Positions 15,460 through 25,208 are shown, numbered from the stretch's first letter. The stretch: 34,658 bases of DNA from an uncultured Bacteroidales bacterium (GCA_900319685.1 ONPI01000022.1:1-34658), one strand, 5' to 3'. Made by a program: numbers and translations. The notes: generated by a model not told the origin, from the letters alone.

Positions 15460-16386
15460 ATGAAAATCGTATTCCTGGATGCCGCTACGATGGGAGATGC
15501 CTCGATGGCGGAGATAGCCGCCCTCGGAGAGTTTTCCTGTTACCCGTCTTCCACCGCCGCAGAGGCAAGGGAGCGTGTCTCCGATGCTGACGTAGCTATC
15601 CTCAATAAAGTGATTGTTGACAAAGAATTCCTGGATGCCGCTCCAAAACTGAAACTGATATGCGAGGCCGGCACGGGCATAAACAACATCGATACCGCCC
15701 TATGCGAGCAAAGAGGGGTTATCGTGAGGAATGTCGCCGGCTATTCCACTGATTCCGTAGCCCAGATCGCCTGGATGCATATCCTCAACCTTGTCGGAAG
15801 GGCCTTCCATTACAATGCCTACGCAAGGGACGGACGCTACAGCGCCGGAAGCATCCATGTCGATGCAGACCATCCTTTCACCGAGCTTGCAGGCAAGACC
15901 ATCGGAATCGTCGGAATGGGTGCAATCGGAAGGAAGGTCGCCACAATAGCGGAAGCCTTCGGTATGGAGGTGATCTATTTCTCTACCAGCGGCACTTCAC
16001 ATTGCAAGGAATATGAATCCGTATCCCTGGACGACTTGCTGGGCCGTTCCGACGTGATCAGCATCCACGCCCCGTTCAACGAGCGGACCAAAGGCTTGAT
16101 CGGATATGACGAATTCTGCAAGATGAAGCCTACGGCCTTCCTGGTAAATACCGGCCGCGGCGGAATCGCAGTCGAAGCCGACCTTGTCCGCGCCATAGAC
16201 GAAGGAAAGATCGCCGGAGCCGGAATAGACGTATATCAGAAAGAGCCTATCCCTCTCGACCATCCATTCCTGAAGGCAAAGCACCCGGAGCGGATAATCC
16301 TTTCGCCTCATATCGCCTGGTACAGCTTCGAGGCCAGGGCACGCCTGGCCCACGAGATGGCTGAAAACATCAAGAAAGGCTGGTAG
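15460..16386 (+). CDS. D-2-hydroxyacid dehydrogenase
   Basis: A 308-residue cytoplasmic NAD(P)H-dependent enzyme of the D-isomer 2-hydroxyacid dehydrogenase family, which interconverts a 2-oxoacid and a D-2-hydroxyacid. The catalytic domain frames a Rossmann domain with GxGxxG at 152-157 (VGMGAIGRKV). The catalytic triad is complete: Arg233 in NTGRGG, Glu262 in QKEP and His284 in SPHIAW. The end of the second beta strand reads YFSTSG with no Asp or Glu, which may mean NADP use. The family cannot separate lactate, glycerate/hydroxypyruvate and other substrates on this evidence. It stands alone and ends at a bidirectional terminator shared with the icd gene. Confidence 0.92.
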   Translation: MKIVFLDAATMGDASMAEIAALGEFSCYPSSTAAEARERVSDADVAILNKVIVDKEFLDAAPKLKLICEAGTGINNIDTALCEQRGVIVRNVAGYSTDSVAQIAWMHILNLVGRAFHYNAYARDGRYSAGSIHVDADHPFTELAGKTIGIVGMGAIGRKVATIAEAFGMEVIYFSTSGTSHCKEYESVSLDDLLGRSDVISIHAPFNERTKGLIGYDEFCKMKPTAFLVNTGRGGIAVEADLVRAIDEGKIAGAGIDVYQKEPIPLDHPFLKAKHPERIILSPHIAWYSFEARARLAHEMAENIKKGW

Positions 16387-16411
16387 CCTTCCTTTTGCAA
16401 TAATCGCCTCC

Positions 16412-16539
16412 GTGCGCAGGCTGCTCTCCTCCGGTAGCCTTCGCTGCGCTCATCCCTCCCACTGCGCTGCGCTTGCGGGCCCCTCCCGTTCACGTGGCCA
16501 CGGGCGGCCACGGGCCTCGGAGGAGACAGCCTGTCGCAT
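16412..16539. repeat. GC-rich imperfect palindromic intergenic element
   Basis: Bases 16412-16433 pair with 16518-16539 over about 21 pairs with two single-base bulges (C16424 and T16534). They enclose 84 GC-rich bases with an inner 7-pair hairpin (16493-16499 with 16506-16512) and a doubled GCTGCGC-type word. The segment differs sharply from the AT-rich gaps elsewhere in the window. It looks like a structured intergenic repeat of the REP/BIME kind or an untranslated RNA element. Copy number cannot be judged from one window. Confidence 0.6.
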
Positions 16540-16565
16540 CTGCGGCATCTTCACAAATTAAAAGC

Positions 16566-16604
16566 AAGAGGGTGACCGAAAATAATAGTTCGGTCACCCT
16601 CTTT
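16566..16604. terminator. Bidirectional rho-independent terminator
   Basis: A perfect 15-base-pair stem (16566-16580 with 16589-16603) closes an 8-base loop and is flanked by T-rich tracts on both strands. It serves the dehydrogenase gene on the plus strand and the convergent icd gene on the minus strand. Confidence 0.9.
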
Positions 16605-16625
16605 TAGTATTGTATGGCTGTTCCC

Positions 16626-17837
16626 TTATGCGCCCAGACGCTTCTCGAGACGCTCGCGGATAGCTGTGAGGAACTCTGCGGAAGTAAGCATCTTAGGAGT
16701 GATGCCTTCCATGAGATTCACAAGGTCCTTGGTTGCGCAGCCGTCGTTCAAGGTATCCAGGCAGGCACCTTCAAGCTGGTCTGCATAGTTGACAAGCTCA
16801 GGAAGGTTGTCCATCTCGCCACGCTTGCGGAATGCTCCGCTCCATGCGAAGATCGTAGCGATAGGGTTGGTGGAAGTCTCCTCTCCCTTGAGATACTTGT
16901 AATAGTGGCGGGTCACTGTTCCGTGAGCGGCCTCATATTCATAATTACCGTCAGGGCTGACAAGTACAGAGGTCATCATAGCCAGGGAACCGAAAGCGGT
17001 GGAGACCATATCGGACATCACATCGCCGTCATAGTTCTTGCAAGCCCAGATGAAACCACCCTCGGAACGCATTACGCGTGCGACAGCATCGTCGATGAGA
17101 GTATAGAAATACTCGATCCCTGCCTCAGCGAAGCGGTCCTTATACTCCTGGAACACCTCTTCGAATATGGCCCTGAAACGGCCGTCGTACTTCTTGGAGA
17201 TGGTGTCCTTGGTTGCGAACCAGATGCTCTGCTTGAGGCTGAGAGCGTACTGGAAGCAAGAGTGGGCGAAGCTGCGGATGGACTTCTCGGTGTTGTGCAT
17301 TCCCTGAAGGACACCTGGGCCCTTGAACTGCTGGATGACAACCTCCTCGTGCTTGCCTGATTCGCCGTCGAAGACAAGCTTGGCTGTACCAGGCTCATCT
17401 GCAACTATTTCCACGCTCTTATAGACGTCGCCATAAGCATGACGGGCGATAGTGATAGGCTTCTTCCAGAACTTCACTGCAGGGTGGATGGAAGGGATGG
17501 TGATAGGGGTACGGAAAACGGTTCCGTCAAGGATTGAACGGATGGTCCCGTTAGGGCTCTTCCACATCTGGTGCAGGTTGTATTCGGTCATACGCTGAGC
17601 GTTAGGAGTAATGGTGGCGCACTTTACACCGACACCGTACTTCTTAGTCGCGTTGGCTGCATCGATCGTGATCTGGTCTTCGGTCTTGTCGCGGTTAGGC
17701 AGGCCAAGGTCGTAATACTCGGTCTTGAGATCGACGAAAGGAAGGATGAGTTCGTCCTTGATCATCTTCCAAAGGATGCGGGTCATCTCATCGCCGTCCA
17801 TTTCGACGATCGGGGTTGTCATTTTGATCTTTTCCAT
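16626..17837 (-). CDS. icd: NADP-dependent isocitrate dehydrogenase
   Basis: A 403-residue enzyme that oxidises isocitrate to 2-oxoglutarate and CO2 with NADP. It belongs to the eukaryote-like homodimeric subfamily: the N-terminus [13 protein letters not shown], the substrate block [16 protein letters not shown] (about 94-109) and the C-terminal [12 protein letters not shown] are all typical. Length equals that of mammalian-type IDH. The start ATG at 17837 follows the aconitase stop by 7 bases, so aconitase and Icd are cotranscribed at the end of the citrate operon. This gives a route from citrate to glutamate precursors and NADPH. No defect is seen. Confidence 0.96.
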   Translation of the reverse strand: MEKIKMTTPIVEMDGDEMTRILWKMIKDELILPFVDLKTEYYDLGLPNRDKTEDQITIDAANATKKYGVGVKCATITPNAQRMTEYNLHQMWKSPNGTIRSILDGTVFRTPITIPSIHPAVKFWKKPITIARHAYGDVYKSVEIVADEPGTAKLVFDGESGKHEEVVIQQFKGPGVLQGMHNTEKSIRSFAHSCFQYALSLKQSIWFATKDTISKKYDGRFRAIFEEVFQEYKDRFAEAGIEYFYTLIDDAVARVMRSEGGFIWACKNYDGDVMSDMVSTAFGSLAMMTSVLVSPDGNYEYEAAHGTVTRHYYKYLKGEETSTNPIATIFAWSGAFRKRGEMDNLPELVNYADQLEGACLDTLNDGCATKDLVNLMEGITPKMLTSAEFLTAIRERLEKRLGA

Positions 17838-17844
17838 ATCTGTA

Positions 17845-20085
17845 TTATTTGCGGTTCTTGTAATAGTTCATCAGACAGCCGTCCGCGAGGATCTCGCGTT
17901 CGTCGGCGGTCAGGTTCTGGAAATAGAGATGGAGCGGCTTGACACCGGCCTTGGTGATGACCTTGGCATCGATCTCTTCGGCACCGGAAAGGATGGCCTT
18001 GCGGATGCCAGGGACGAATACGAAGTCGCCAGGCTCATAGTCAAATGCGGTCTCAGGAGCGATCGTGAAAGGAACGATACCCCAGTTGATGCAGTTGGAG
18101 CGATAGCGCTTGGTAGCATATTCGTAGCAGATGTTGGCGTCGCCGCCGAGCACCTTCTGGCAGGAAGCTGCCTGCTCGCGTGCAGAACCGTCACCAGGCT
18201 TGTTGGCGAATACGCAGGAACCGAACGAGGTGTCCTTTGCGGATGCGCCTGCTGCCTTGAGTGCCTCGGCTACGTTGGCAGGAACGTTACCTGCACGGCG
18301 CTCGAGGTCCTGGGACTGGATGCGCTTGGAGATGCCTACATATTCAGGAACCCTGCGGCTGAGTGCGAATTCACTGAGCTTCAGAGGGTTGGACCTGTAG
18401 CTTGAAGTCTCTCCAGAAGGGATGAGCTCATCGGTGGTGGTCACAGGGTCATGTATGACAGCTGCGAGTTCCAGGAGCATGTTCTCCTCCATTGGATACA
18501 TCACCGGCCAGTCCTTGATGTTCGGACCGTAGCGGAGTTCGACAGAGAGGTCAGCCTTGCCATAACCGTCATAGACACGGCTCTTGTAGATGCGTCCGTC
18601 GTAGGAATATGGCTTGTGGGTGTCTTCGTATTCGATGTCGGTTGCAGCGGTGATGACTCCACCATTGGCTGCAGTGGCAGCGATGGAACGGGCATCCATG
18701 AGGGCTACGAGGGAAATCTGGCCGTTGCCAGGCTTCGAACCTTCACGGTTAGGGAAGTTGCGGGTGGTGTGGCGGATGGAGAGTCCGTTGTTGGCAGGGA
18801 CGTCACCGGCTCCGAAGCATGGTCCGCAGAATGCAGGCTTGATCACCACGCCGGCCTCGAGGAGTTCCTCGGCGATGTGGTTGCGGGTGGTTGCCAGATA
18901 TACTGGTGTGGACTGCGGATAGCAGCTCATCGTGAAGTAGTCGTTTCCGATGGTCTTGCCCTTGAGGATGGTGGCAGCTGCGGAAAGGTTATCGTAAGTA
19001 CCGCCGGAGCAGCCTGCGATGAGAGCCTGGTCAGCCACGACCTTGCCGTCCTTGATCTTGGAGACGAGATCTGCGTGGACCTTGTCGCCGAAACGCTTGC
19101 GAGTGTCTTCTTCGACTGCCTTGAGGATTCCCTCAGGATCAGCCTGAAGCTCATGGATGGTATAAGCGTTCGATGGATGGTACGGAAGAGCGATCATACA
19201 CTCCTGGCTGCTGAGATCGATGCGGATCATGCTGTCGTAGTAAGCGACTTCGCCTGGCTGGAGCTCCTTGAATGCCTCAGGACGCTCGTGCATGGTGAAG
19301 TATTCCTTGACTGCATCGTCAGTCACCCAGATGGAGCTGAGGCAGGTGGTCTCGGTGGTCATCACATCGATGCCGTTGCGGAAGTCGACAGGTAGTTCCT
19401 TGACGCCAGGGCCGGCGAACTCAAGGACCTTGTTCTTCACGAAACCGCTCTCGAAGACTGCCTTTACGAGAGATATGGCAACGTCGTGAGGACCTACGCC
19501 GCGACGAGGCTTGCCATCCAGCCATACCAGTACGACCTCAGGCGCGTTGATGTCCCAGGTGTTCCTGAGAAGCTGCTTCACGAGCTCTCCGCCACCTTCG
19601 CCGACACCCATGCATCCAAGGGAGCCGTAACGGGTATGGGAGTCGGATCCGAGGACCATGCGTCCGCAACCGGAAAGCTTCTCCCTGACGTACTGATGGA
19701 TGACAGCCTGGTTGGCAGGGACATAGATGCCGCCGTACTTCTTGGCTGCGGAAAGTCCGAATACATGGTCGTCCTCATTGATGGTGCCGCCCACAGCGCA
19801 AAGGGAGTTGTGGCAGTTGGTCATCGCATAAGGGATTGGGAACTTCTCCAGTCCGCTCGCACGGGCTGTCTGGATGATACCGACATATGTGATGTCGTGG
19901 GATGCCATGGCATCGAAACGGATGCGCATCTTCTTGCCCTTGGATCCGTCCACATCGTGTGCGCGGAGGATTCCGTAGGCGATTGTGTTTTCACGTGCCT
20001 CGTCCGGAGAAGGCATGCCGGCCGGATCGGAGACGATGGTCTTCCCGTTCAGGAGATAAACGCCGTGAGGGGTCAATTCTACCAT
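17845..20085 (-). CDS. acnA: Aconitate hydratase
   Basis: A 746-residue [4Fe-4S] enzyme converting citrate to isocitrate, of the bacterial and mitochondrial-like aconitase family common in Bacteroidetes. The cluster Cys ligands are Cys359 ([10 protein letters not shown]), Cys420 and Cys423 (FCGPCFG). Substrate residues lie in [10 protein letters not shown] (about 148-157) and the RNFPNREG block (about 442-449). The swivel domain fills the C-terminal 200 residues. It lies 38 bases after citC-citG and 7 bases before icd. A weak promoter in that 38-base gap could also allow separate expression of aconitase and Icd. Which aconitase subclass (AcnA or mitochondrial type) the gene name should follow is uncertain. 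Confidence 0.94.
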   Translation of the reverse strand: MVELTPHGVYLLNGKTIVSDPAGMPSPDEARENTIAYGILRAHDVDGSKGKKMRIRFDAMASHDITYVGIIQTARASGLEKFPIPYAMTNCHNSLCAVGGTINEDDHVFGLSAAKKYGGIYVPANQAVIHQYVREKLSGCGRMVLGSDSHTRYGSLGCMGVGEGGGELVKQLLRNTWDINAPEVVLVWLDGKPRRGVGPHDVAISLVKAVFESGFVKNKVLEFAGPGVKELPVDFRNGIDVMTTETTCLSSIWVTDDAVKEYFTMHERPEAFKELQPGEVAYYDSMIRIDLSSQECMIALPYHPSNAYTIHELQADPEGILKAVEEDTRKRFGDKVHADLVSKIKDGKVVADQALIAGCSGGTYDNLSAAATILKGKTIGNDYFTMSCYPQSTPVYLATTRNHIAEELLEAGVVIKPAFCGPCFGAGDVPANNGLSIRHTTRNFPNREGSKPGNGQISLVALMDARSIAATAANGGVITAATDIEYEDTHKPYSYDGRIYKSRVYDGYGKADLSVELRYGPNIKDWPVMYPMEENMLLELAAVIHDPVTTTDELIPSGETSSYRSNPLKLSEFALSRRVPEYVGISKRIQSQDLERRAGNVPANVAEALKAAGASAKDTSFGSCVFANKPGDGSAREQAASCQKVLGGDANICYEYATKRYRSNCINWGIVPFTIAPETAFDYEPGDFVFVPGIRKAILSGAEEIDAKVITKAGVKPLHLYFQNLTADEREILADGCLMNYYKNRK

Positions 20086-20101
20086 AATGATTTGGTTTAA
20101 A

Positions 20102-20132
20102 GCAAGTTAATGTATTAATTATATTAATTCAA
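20102..20132 (-). promoter_or_regulatory. Possible internal promoter for aconitase-icd
   Basis: On the minus strand TTG (20132-20130), a 20-base AT-rich spacer and TAACTTGC (20109-20102) have the spacing of a Bacteroidetes promoter, but the -7 element has two mismatches. The spacer carries two ATTAAT words. The -33 part lies within the last codons of the citC-citG gene. Confidence 0.3.
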
Positions 20133-21887
20133 CAAATTATCGGCAAGTAAAGTCAATGCAAGCATGTCTGCGCATCCTCCCGGCGATATCCTCTCGTTGA
20201 GGAAAACCTCGTCCATCGCCTCGAGTCCTTCCGGAGAGAAGTTGCGAAGCAATTCCGAGGCTTCCGCCTTCACCTCCTGAGCACGGGGATATCCGGCGCG
20301 GTGGATTATGCAAGTGTCATCCAGTGATGACATTATGAGCAGCAAGGTCTTCTGCAGTCCCCACTCATCTCCTTTGACGCTCCGGTAAAATGGCAGCCAG
20401 TTGCCGAACAGTTCCCTGTAGCCGCCAAGGGCCATGGCAAGGGCACCCTTGACTCCGTATTCCTTGACAGCACGTCCTCCGTTGGAGGTATAAGATGGTT
20501 CAACCTGCGACGCAAGCCTTGCTATGGCTTCCGGAAGAAGTTCCGGAAGTCTTTCCGTATCGGTTTCCGGACGGGAAATCAGATCCAGGAAAGCCATCGC
20601 CATGGTCAGCTGGCAGAATATCGCTCCCCTGTAGGTGTTCACACCCCCTGTATATTCCATCACATCACTCTCTACAGCCTTGCCGAAAGCTACCGGATTG
20701 GTCTTATCTGAATGACTTGTAAATGAACGCCTTATCACATCGATACTCCCTTTCATCAAGGAATAGTCCATATCGGTATGGGCTCCCCTGCGGCCAGGAT
20801 CTACGAGACCGGGCTTGAACGGAGCATCGAGTTCCATACGCATCGAGCGGCTCACAGCTTCTGCCACGAGATACGGCCAGGTCCCGGAAGGGACGAGCCA
20901 CCAAGGAAGACGGCCTTCGTCAAGAGCCTTGCGTACCCGAGAGGCGCTGATTCCGATGGCCGCGATGTCCGGCGGGTCACTTTTGACATGAGAGTGGTGA
21001 ACATGAAGGGTGCCGGAATGGTTCTCATCGTCGCAGAGCCTTTCCGTCTCACAAAAGTCGATACCGTATGAAGGCAGCATCTCTTTCATCAGTTCGTTGT
21101 ATCGTGCCGTGAGAGGATCTGCCGGTTCACTGCCCGCAAAGCGCACGGTAATCCCGAGAGCCGGAGCAATATGCCGCCCGAAGAGGTCGAGGTCGAGCCT
21201 CATCTGCGTTTCGGAGGCGTCCGATAAGTCCTTGAGGAAATATGTCGGGAAAGTAGCGGATGAAACCTGGTAAGCGCTTCCTTCCAGTACTTCGGCCAAA
21301 CCGTCGCAGCCTGACTCCATCATCTGAAGGCGCTCCCGGTACGGAAAACGTGACACATCCTCCCTTACGGGTATGACGTAAAGGTTATCGACCTGTTGTG
21401 ACGAGTTCCTGACAAGGTACTGGTGCCCGTTAGTGAAAGGATTGGCATTCATGACGATGGCTCCGTTCCTGCCGTTCTTCCTGTGTTTTCCGAGATATTC
21501 AAGATATGATTCCAAGCCCCTTCCGTTCTCCATCAGGATTGCCTTGGGGGCATATGCGAGGGTGTGGAATCCCAGGCTGGCGAAAACGGACTCGTTCTTC
21601 GGCTTTGTGAATGCTTTGAGGTTGGTGATCCCACGCTCAGATGCAATGGATATGAGACGCGAAAAGAGGGGTGCTGACAGACCCTGGCTCCTGGAGGACT
21701 CAGACACGGCAACGCATTTGATCACATCGCCTTTCAGGCCGCCTCCCGCGAGTATTTCCCCTTCCGGATTCTGGATTGAGAGATAGACATCGACATCCTC
21801 CAGCCGAAGGCCGTTCCTTCCGAGGAAGTCTTCCACCTTCCGCCGGAAATGAGGAACGCTCAAGGGCATTTCCTGAATATCGGTCAT
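20124..21887 (-). CDS. citCG: CitC-CitG fusion: citrate lyase ligase and triphosphoribosyl-dephospho-CoA synthase
   Basis: A 587-residue cytoplasmic protein that joins two activation enzymes of citrate lyase. Residues 1-135 form a GNAT-like domain. Residues 140-350 are the [citrate lyase] ligase CitC, which acetylates the ACP prosthetic group, with NANPFTNGHQYLV (about 147-159) and ISASRVRKAL (about 313-322). From about residue 350 the CitG domain begins with PFKPGLVDPGRRGAHTDMD; it makes 2'-(5''-triphosphoribosyl)-3'-dephospho-CoA from ATP and dephospho-CoA. I use ATG 21887; a GTG at 21896 would add three residues. CitC and CitG are usually separate, and the known CitG fusion is with CitX, which here is a separate gene 68 bases upstream. 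The frame is open throughout the join, so the fusion looks real. Confidence 0.92.
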   Translation of the reverse strand: MTDIQEMPLSVPHFRRKVEDFLGRNGLRLEDVDVYLSIQNPEGEILAGGGLKGDVIKCVAVSESSRSQGLSAPLFSRLISIASERGITNLKAFTKPKNESVFASLGFHTLAYAPKAILMENGRGLESYLEYLGKHRKNGRNGAIVMNANPFTNGHQYLVRNSSQQVDNLYVIPVREDVSRFPYRERLQMMESGCDGLAEVLEGSAYQVSSATFPTYFLKDLSDASETQMRLDLDLFGRHIAPALGITVRFAGSEPADPLTARYNELMKEMLPSYGIDFCETERLCDDENHSGTLHVHHSHVKSDPPDIAAIGISASRVRKALDEGRLPWWLVPSGTWPYLVAEAVSRSMRMELDAPFKPGLVDPGRRGAHTDMDYSLMKGSIDVIRRSFTSHSDKTNPVAFGKAVESDVMEYTGGVNTYRGAIFCQLTMAMAFLDLISRPETDTERLPELLPEAIARLASQVEPSYTSNGGRAVKEYGVKGALAMALGGYRELFGNWLPFYRSVKGDEWGLQKTLLLIMSSLDDTCIIHRAGYPRAQEVKAEASELLRNFSPEGLEAMDEVFLNERISPGGCADMLALTLLADNLLN

Positions 21888-21955
21888 ATCGTTCACGCCT
21901 CTATTCGATTAATAGCGCGAATGTACAGAATTATTATGGATTTCCAAAGGTTTTG

Positions 21956-22471
21956 TTACAAATTATCAGCGGAATAGAGGATTTCATCTATTTTTTGCAA
22001 CAATTCTTCCCGAGAATGCTTACGGGCTCGCATACACTCCCTGGCCGGAAGGTCACAGATGAGGCAGCGGCGCGGAGGCAGACCGGCTTCGCTGCGGCTC
22101 ACGGGCACGACGCCATATTCACCAAGACGGAGGACATCGATATCCATCAGGCGTCCAAGCGGATGGGAATCCTCTATCCTGCAGCACGCTTCCTTCACCC
22201 CGGCTGACGTCCCGTCAACCAGGAAATACCCTTCGAAGCCAGTCAGCAGATCGAAGCATTCTTCCTTGACCGGGGACAGGGAGGAGCGGATCGCCTCCAC
22301 TCCCGCAGCGGCAACACGCAACGAACGGGAATCCCGCTTGACAGGACCGGGAAGGATGACCGTAAGGCACACCAATGTCAAGGACGGGTGTGCCATGATC
22401 CAGTCTTTCTGGCGCATGGCACGCTCGTCCCTGCTTTGGAGAAGCTGTTCCAATGTGACTTCCTGTCCCAT
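21956..22471 (-). CDS. citX: Holo-citrate lyase synthase CitX
   Basis: A 171-residue transferase that attaches the phosphoribosyl-dephospho-CoA group made by CitG to the Ser of CitD. Family marks are HPLGRLMDIDV in the middle and, near the end, LPPRRCLICDLPARECMRARKHS with its Cys and His cluster. Length is usual for CitX. It starts 20 bases after citF and precedes the citC-citG fusion. With the fusion it completes all the factors needed to activate citrate lyase. Confidence 0.92.
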   Translation of the reverse strand: MGQEVTLEQLLQSRDERAMRQKDWIMAHPSLTLVCLTVILPGPVKRDSRSLRVAAAGVEAIRSSLSPVKEECFDLLTGFEGYFLVDGTSAGVKEACCRIEDSHPLGRLMDIDVLRLGEYGVVPVSRSEAGLPPRRCLICDLPARECMRARKHSREELLQKIDEILYSADNL

Positions 22472-22491
22472 TGGGATACTTGTCTTATGGG

Positions 22492-23913
22492 TTAGTCCTC
22501 GATATTCCTGATCTCGTCCAGGACATCTCCGTGACGGTCGACTACGATACCGACCACCTTGTTTCCGAACGGAAGTGCATCAGGCTCGCCGATGATACTC
22601 TTTGCCTTGGCTGCCAGATCGTTGATATCAACTACCTTCAGGCCTGCTTCAACAAGACGCTCGGCGATTTCATGGCGTGCAGGATTGACTGCGATACCAT
22701 ATTCGGTAACCACGACATCCACGCTCTTGCCCGGAGTTATGAGGGTCGTCACCTTCGGCACGACGCAAGGGATACGTCCGCGGAGGAGTGGGCATACGAT
22801 GATTGAAAGGGCACTGTCTTCAGCTGTGTCCGGATGGCCACCGACCGCACCGCGGATGATACCGTCGGAACCGACGAGGACGTTCACGTTGAAGTTGACA
22901 TCCACCTCCAGTGCCGAAAGGATTACGATATCAAGGGCGTGGACTGCGGATCCCTTGTGCTCTGCGCTGGCATATTCTACTGAGGAAACTTCCTGATGAT
23001 CCTGGTCGGAAGCGATGGATTCAGCAGCCACCTTGTCGAATGACTGGACATCGATGAGTTTACCGATGAGGCCTTCCTGATGGAGTTTTACCATGTGGGC
23101 AGTGATTCCACCGAGGGCGAAGGACGCCTTGATGCCCTTCTCGATCATGCTCTCACGGATATATTTCACAGCAGCGAGGGAAGCTCCGCCGGTACCCGTC
23201 TGAATGCTGAAGCCATCCTTGAAGTAACCAGAGTTAATGATAACTTTAGCAGCCTGTTTAGCAAGCAGAATATCACGAGGATTCTTGGAGTCCCTGATTG
23301 CTCCGGAAGAGATCTTGGAGCTATCACCGACGGAGTCGACTACCACCACCGATTCAACGTCGCAGGCAGAGATGGACTTAGGGACGTTCGGATATGCCAC
23401 AAGGTCGTCGGTAAGCACTACCACATGGTCCGCATAACGGGCGTCAGGAAGGGCATATCCGAGGGAACCGCAGATTGATTTGGCATTCTCGGAACGAGGG
23501 CAGCCTGAGGCATTTCCAAGTTCGTCACAAGAAGATGCGCCGAGGAAAGCGACGTCAATGTGAAGTTCACCTGAAGCTATGGCGCTTCCGCGACCTCCGT
23601 GGGAACGGAATATTACCGGCTCCTTCATCAGGCCGTGGGAAATCTCATTGGCGAGTTCCCCGCGGAGACCGGAAGTGGAAATCTTGGTGATAACACCGTT
23701 CTTTATATGCTCGATGAGCGGAGAATGCACGTCCGAGAGGCTGGAAGCCGCAAGATGCAGGTTCTTGTAACCCATACGGGCAAGCTGGTCGACTACAAGG
23801 TTCACAACCTTGTCTCCACCACGGAAATGATGGTGGAAGGATATGGTCATTCCGTCTTTGAGACCGGATTTCCTGATTGCCTCCTCGAGGGAGACTACTT
23901 TGCTGTTTCTCAT
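22492..23913 (-). CDS. citF: Citrate lyase alpha subunit (citrate:acetyl-ACP transferase)
   Basis: A 473-residue subunit that swaps the acetyl group on the ACP subunit for citryl, the first half of citrate cleavage. The two CoA-transferase-like halves are visible: SHGGRGSAIASGELHIDVAFLGA in the first and FALGGITAHMV, VLVGSDGIIRGAVGGHPDTA and VTEYGIAVNPAR in the second. It is a little shorter than the roughly 510-residue enterobacterial CitF, mainly at the N-terminus. The ATG overlaps the end of citE by 4 bases (23910-23913), so subunit production is coupled. Confidence 0.95.
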   Translation of the reverse strand: MRNSKVVSLEEAIRKSGLKDGMTISFHHHFRGGDKVVNLVVDQLARMGYKNLHLAASSLSDVHSPLIEHIKNGVITKISTSGLRGELANEISHGLMKEPVIFRSHGGRGSAIASGELHIDVAFLGASSCDELGNASGCPRSENAKSICGSLGYALPDARYADHVVVLTDDLVAYPNVPKSISACDVESVVVVDSVGDSSKISSGAIRDSKNPRDILLAKQAAKVIINSGYFKDGFSIQTGTGGASLAAVKYIRESMIEKGIKASFALGGITAHMVKLHQEGLIGKLIDVQSFDKVAAESIASDQDHQEVSSVEYASAEHKGSAVHALDIVILSALEVDVNFNVNVLVGSDGIIRGAVGGHPDTAEDSALSIIVCPLLRGRIPCVVPKVTTLITPGKSVDVVVTEYGIAVNPARHEIAERLVEAGLKVVDINDLAAKAKSIIGEPDALPFGNKVVGIVVDRHGDVLDEIRNIED

Positions 23914-24800
23914 AATGCTTCCTCCTTGTCTAAGATACCGGATGCTATTGCCAGTGCGACCGTGCGCTCGGCGCGGATAACCACAGGACGGTCAACCATC
24001 TTGCCGTTGACTGCGATGACACCGGAGCCCTTTGCCTGAGCCTCCTTGATGGCGGCGATGATGCGCAGAGCCTTGTCTATGTCCTTCTGGGACGGTGCGA
24101 ACACCTCGTTCACGACCTCGATCTGGCGAGGGTTGATGATGGACTTGCCATCGAATCCGAGAGTCTTGATGAGTTCGACTTCCTTGCGGAAAGTCTCCAT
24201 GTCATCAAGATTGGAATATACGGTATCGAAGCAAGCGATGCCAGCGGCGCGGGCTGCTACGACTATCGTCTCACGGGCAAGGAGAAGCTCCGCTCCACCA
24301 GGAGTACGCTGAGTCTTGAGGTTGGCTGAATAGTCTTCAGCACCGAGGGCGATACCCATCATCCTGTCGGAAGCGCTGGCGATCTCGAAAGCGTTCACGA
24401 TACCGAGGGCACTCTCGATAGCGGCCATGATGCGTGTCCTGCCGACACAGCCGAGTTCAGTCTCGACCTTGATGATCTCCGCCTCAAGTTCGCGGACTTC
24501 GTCGGCGGTCTCGGTCTTAGGCATGCGGATCACATCGACACCTGCCTTTACGACAGCCTCGACATCCTTCTTGCCGTAAGGAGTGCTCAGCGGATTGATC
24601 CTGACCACCATTTCGGTGTCACCGTAATCAATCGACTTGAGTGCATTGTAGACAAGGAGCCTTGCTGCATCCTTCTCTGCCATGGTCACGGAATCTTCCA
24701 AGTCCAGCATGATGGAATCCGGACCGTAGATGTGGGCGTCTGCCATCATTCCGGGGTTGTTTCCCGGAACGAACATCATCGTTCTTCTCAGTCTTTCCAT
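23910..24800 (-). CDS. citE: Citrate lyase beta subunit (citryl-ACP lyase)
   Basis: A 296-residue TIM-barrel enzyme of the HpcH/HpaI and CitE family that splits citryl-ACP to acetyl-ACP and oxaloacetate. Typical blocks are RRTMMFVPGNNPGMM at the N-terminus, DSIMLDLEDSVTMAEKD with the metal-binding acidic residues, VVRINPLSTPYG, AAIESALGIVNAFEIA and GAEDYSANL. Length is standard. Its start overlaps the end of citD by 13 bases and its end overlaps citF by 4. Confidence 0.95.
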   Translation of the reverse strand: MERLRRTMMFVPGNNPGMMADAHIYGPDSIMLDLEDSVTMAEKDAARLLVYNALKSIDYGDTEMVVRINPLSTPYGKKDVEAVVKAGVDVIRMPKTETADEVRELEAEIIKVETELGCVGRTRIMAAIESALGIVNAFEIASASDRMMGIALGAEDYSANLKTQRTPGGAELLLARETIVVAARAAGIACFDTVYSNLDDMETFRKEVELIKTLGFDGKSIINPRQIEVVNEVFAPSQKDIDKALRIIAAIKEAQAKGSGVIAVNGKMVDRPVVIRAERTVALAIASGILDKEEAL

Positions 24801-25063
24801 ACGTCTTTCCCGGTTGCGCGGACGACCGCCGCAGTTACACGTGCACGGATGGTGCAGTCGAGGGCACCTTTATCCGTGGCCTTAATACTGGCGTTCTCGA
24901 CACCCAAACCCTTGAGGGTATCGGTGATCACCGCCTTGATCTGCCGGCCGAACTGGGCCGATACAGAACTCTGCAGGTCAACCTGCAAGCCTTTCCCCGG
25001 TTCAACCTGGATGAGGATATCCCCAGATTCAAGGGTTCCGGCCATAGCATTCTTGATTTCCAT
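24788..25063 (-). CDS. citD: Citrate lyase gamma subunit (acyl carrier protein)
   Basis: A 91-residue acyl carrier subunit of citrate lyase. The prosthetic-group attachment site is Ser13 in AGTLESGD, the same motif as Ser14 of enterobacterial CitD. The rest, with GKGLQVDLQSSVSAQFG and a C-terminal ARVTAAVVRATG, matches the family, as does the length. It is the first gene of the minus-strand citrate operon, about 60 bases from a likely promoter and divergent from hydB. Confidence 0.94.
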   Translation of the reverse strand: MEIKNAMAGTLESGDILIQVEPGKGLQVDLQSSVSAQFGRQIKAVITDTLKGLGVENASIKATDKGALDCTIRARVTAAVVRATGKDVWKD

Positions 25064-25125
25064 ATTTGAGTGTTATTATGGTTTTTCCTTTTGTCCTGCG
25101 AAATTAGTCATTTCACCGGTATTTC

Positions 25126-25133
25126 CAAACTTA
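25126..25133 (-). promoter_or_regulatory. -7 promoter element of the citrate operon
   Basis: TAAGTTTG on the minus strand is a perfect TAnnTTTG match, 62 bases before the citD start. No TTG is found at the right distance, which may mean an activator is needed. Confidence 0.45.
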
Positions 25134-25208
25134 TTTCTACAATTTCGAAGTATCTCGCGCCAAAACGCTTACAATTATTGACTAATTCAGATATTTTCCT
25201 AATTATTT

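Noticed and set aside
16308..16511. Small open frame over the palindromic element
   Set aside because: It exists only because the GC-rich repeat has few stops; it overlaps the dehydrogenase 3' end antisense.
18451..19395. 314-codon open frame opposite aconitase
   Set aside because: Low-complexity Val/Asp-rich translation typical of an antisense frame; aconitase is intact.
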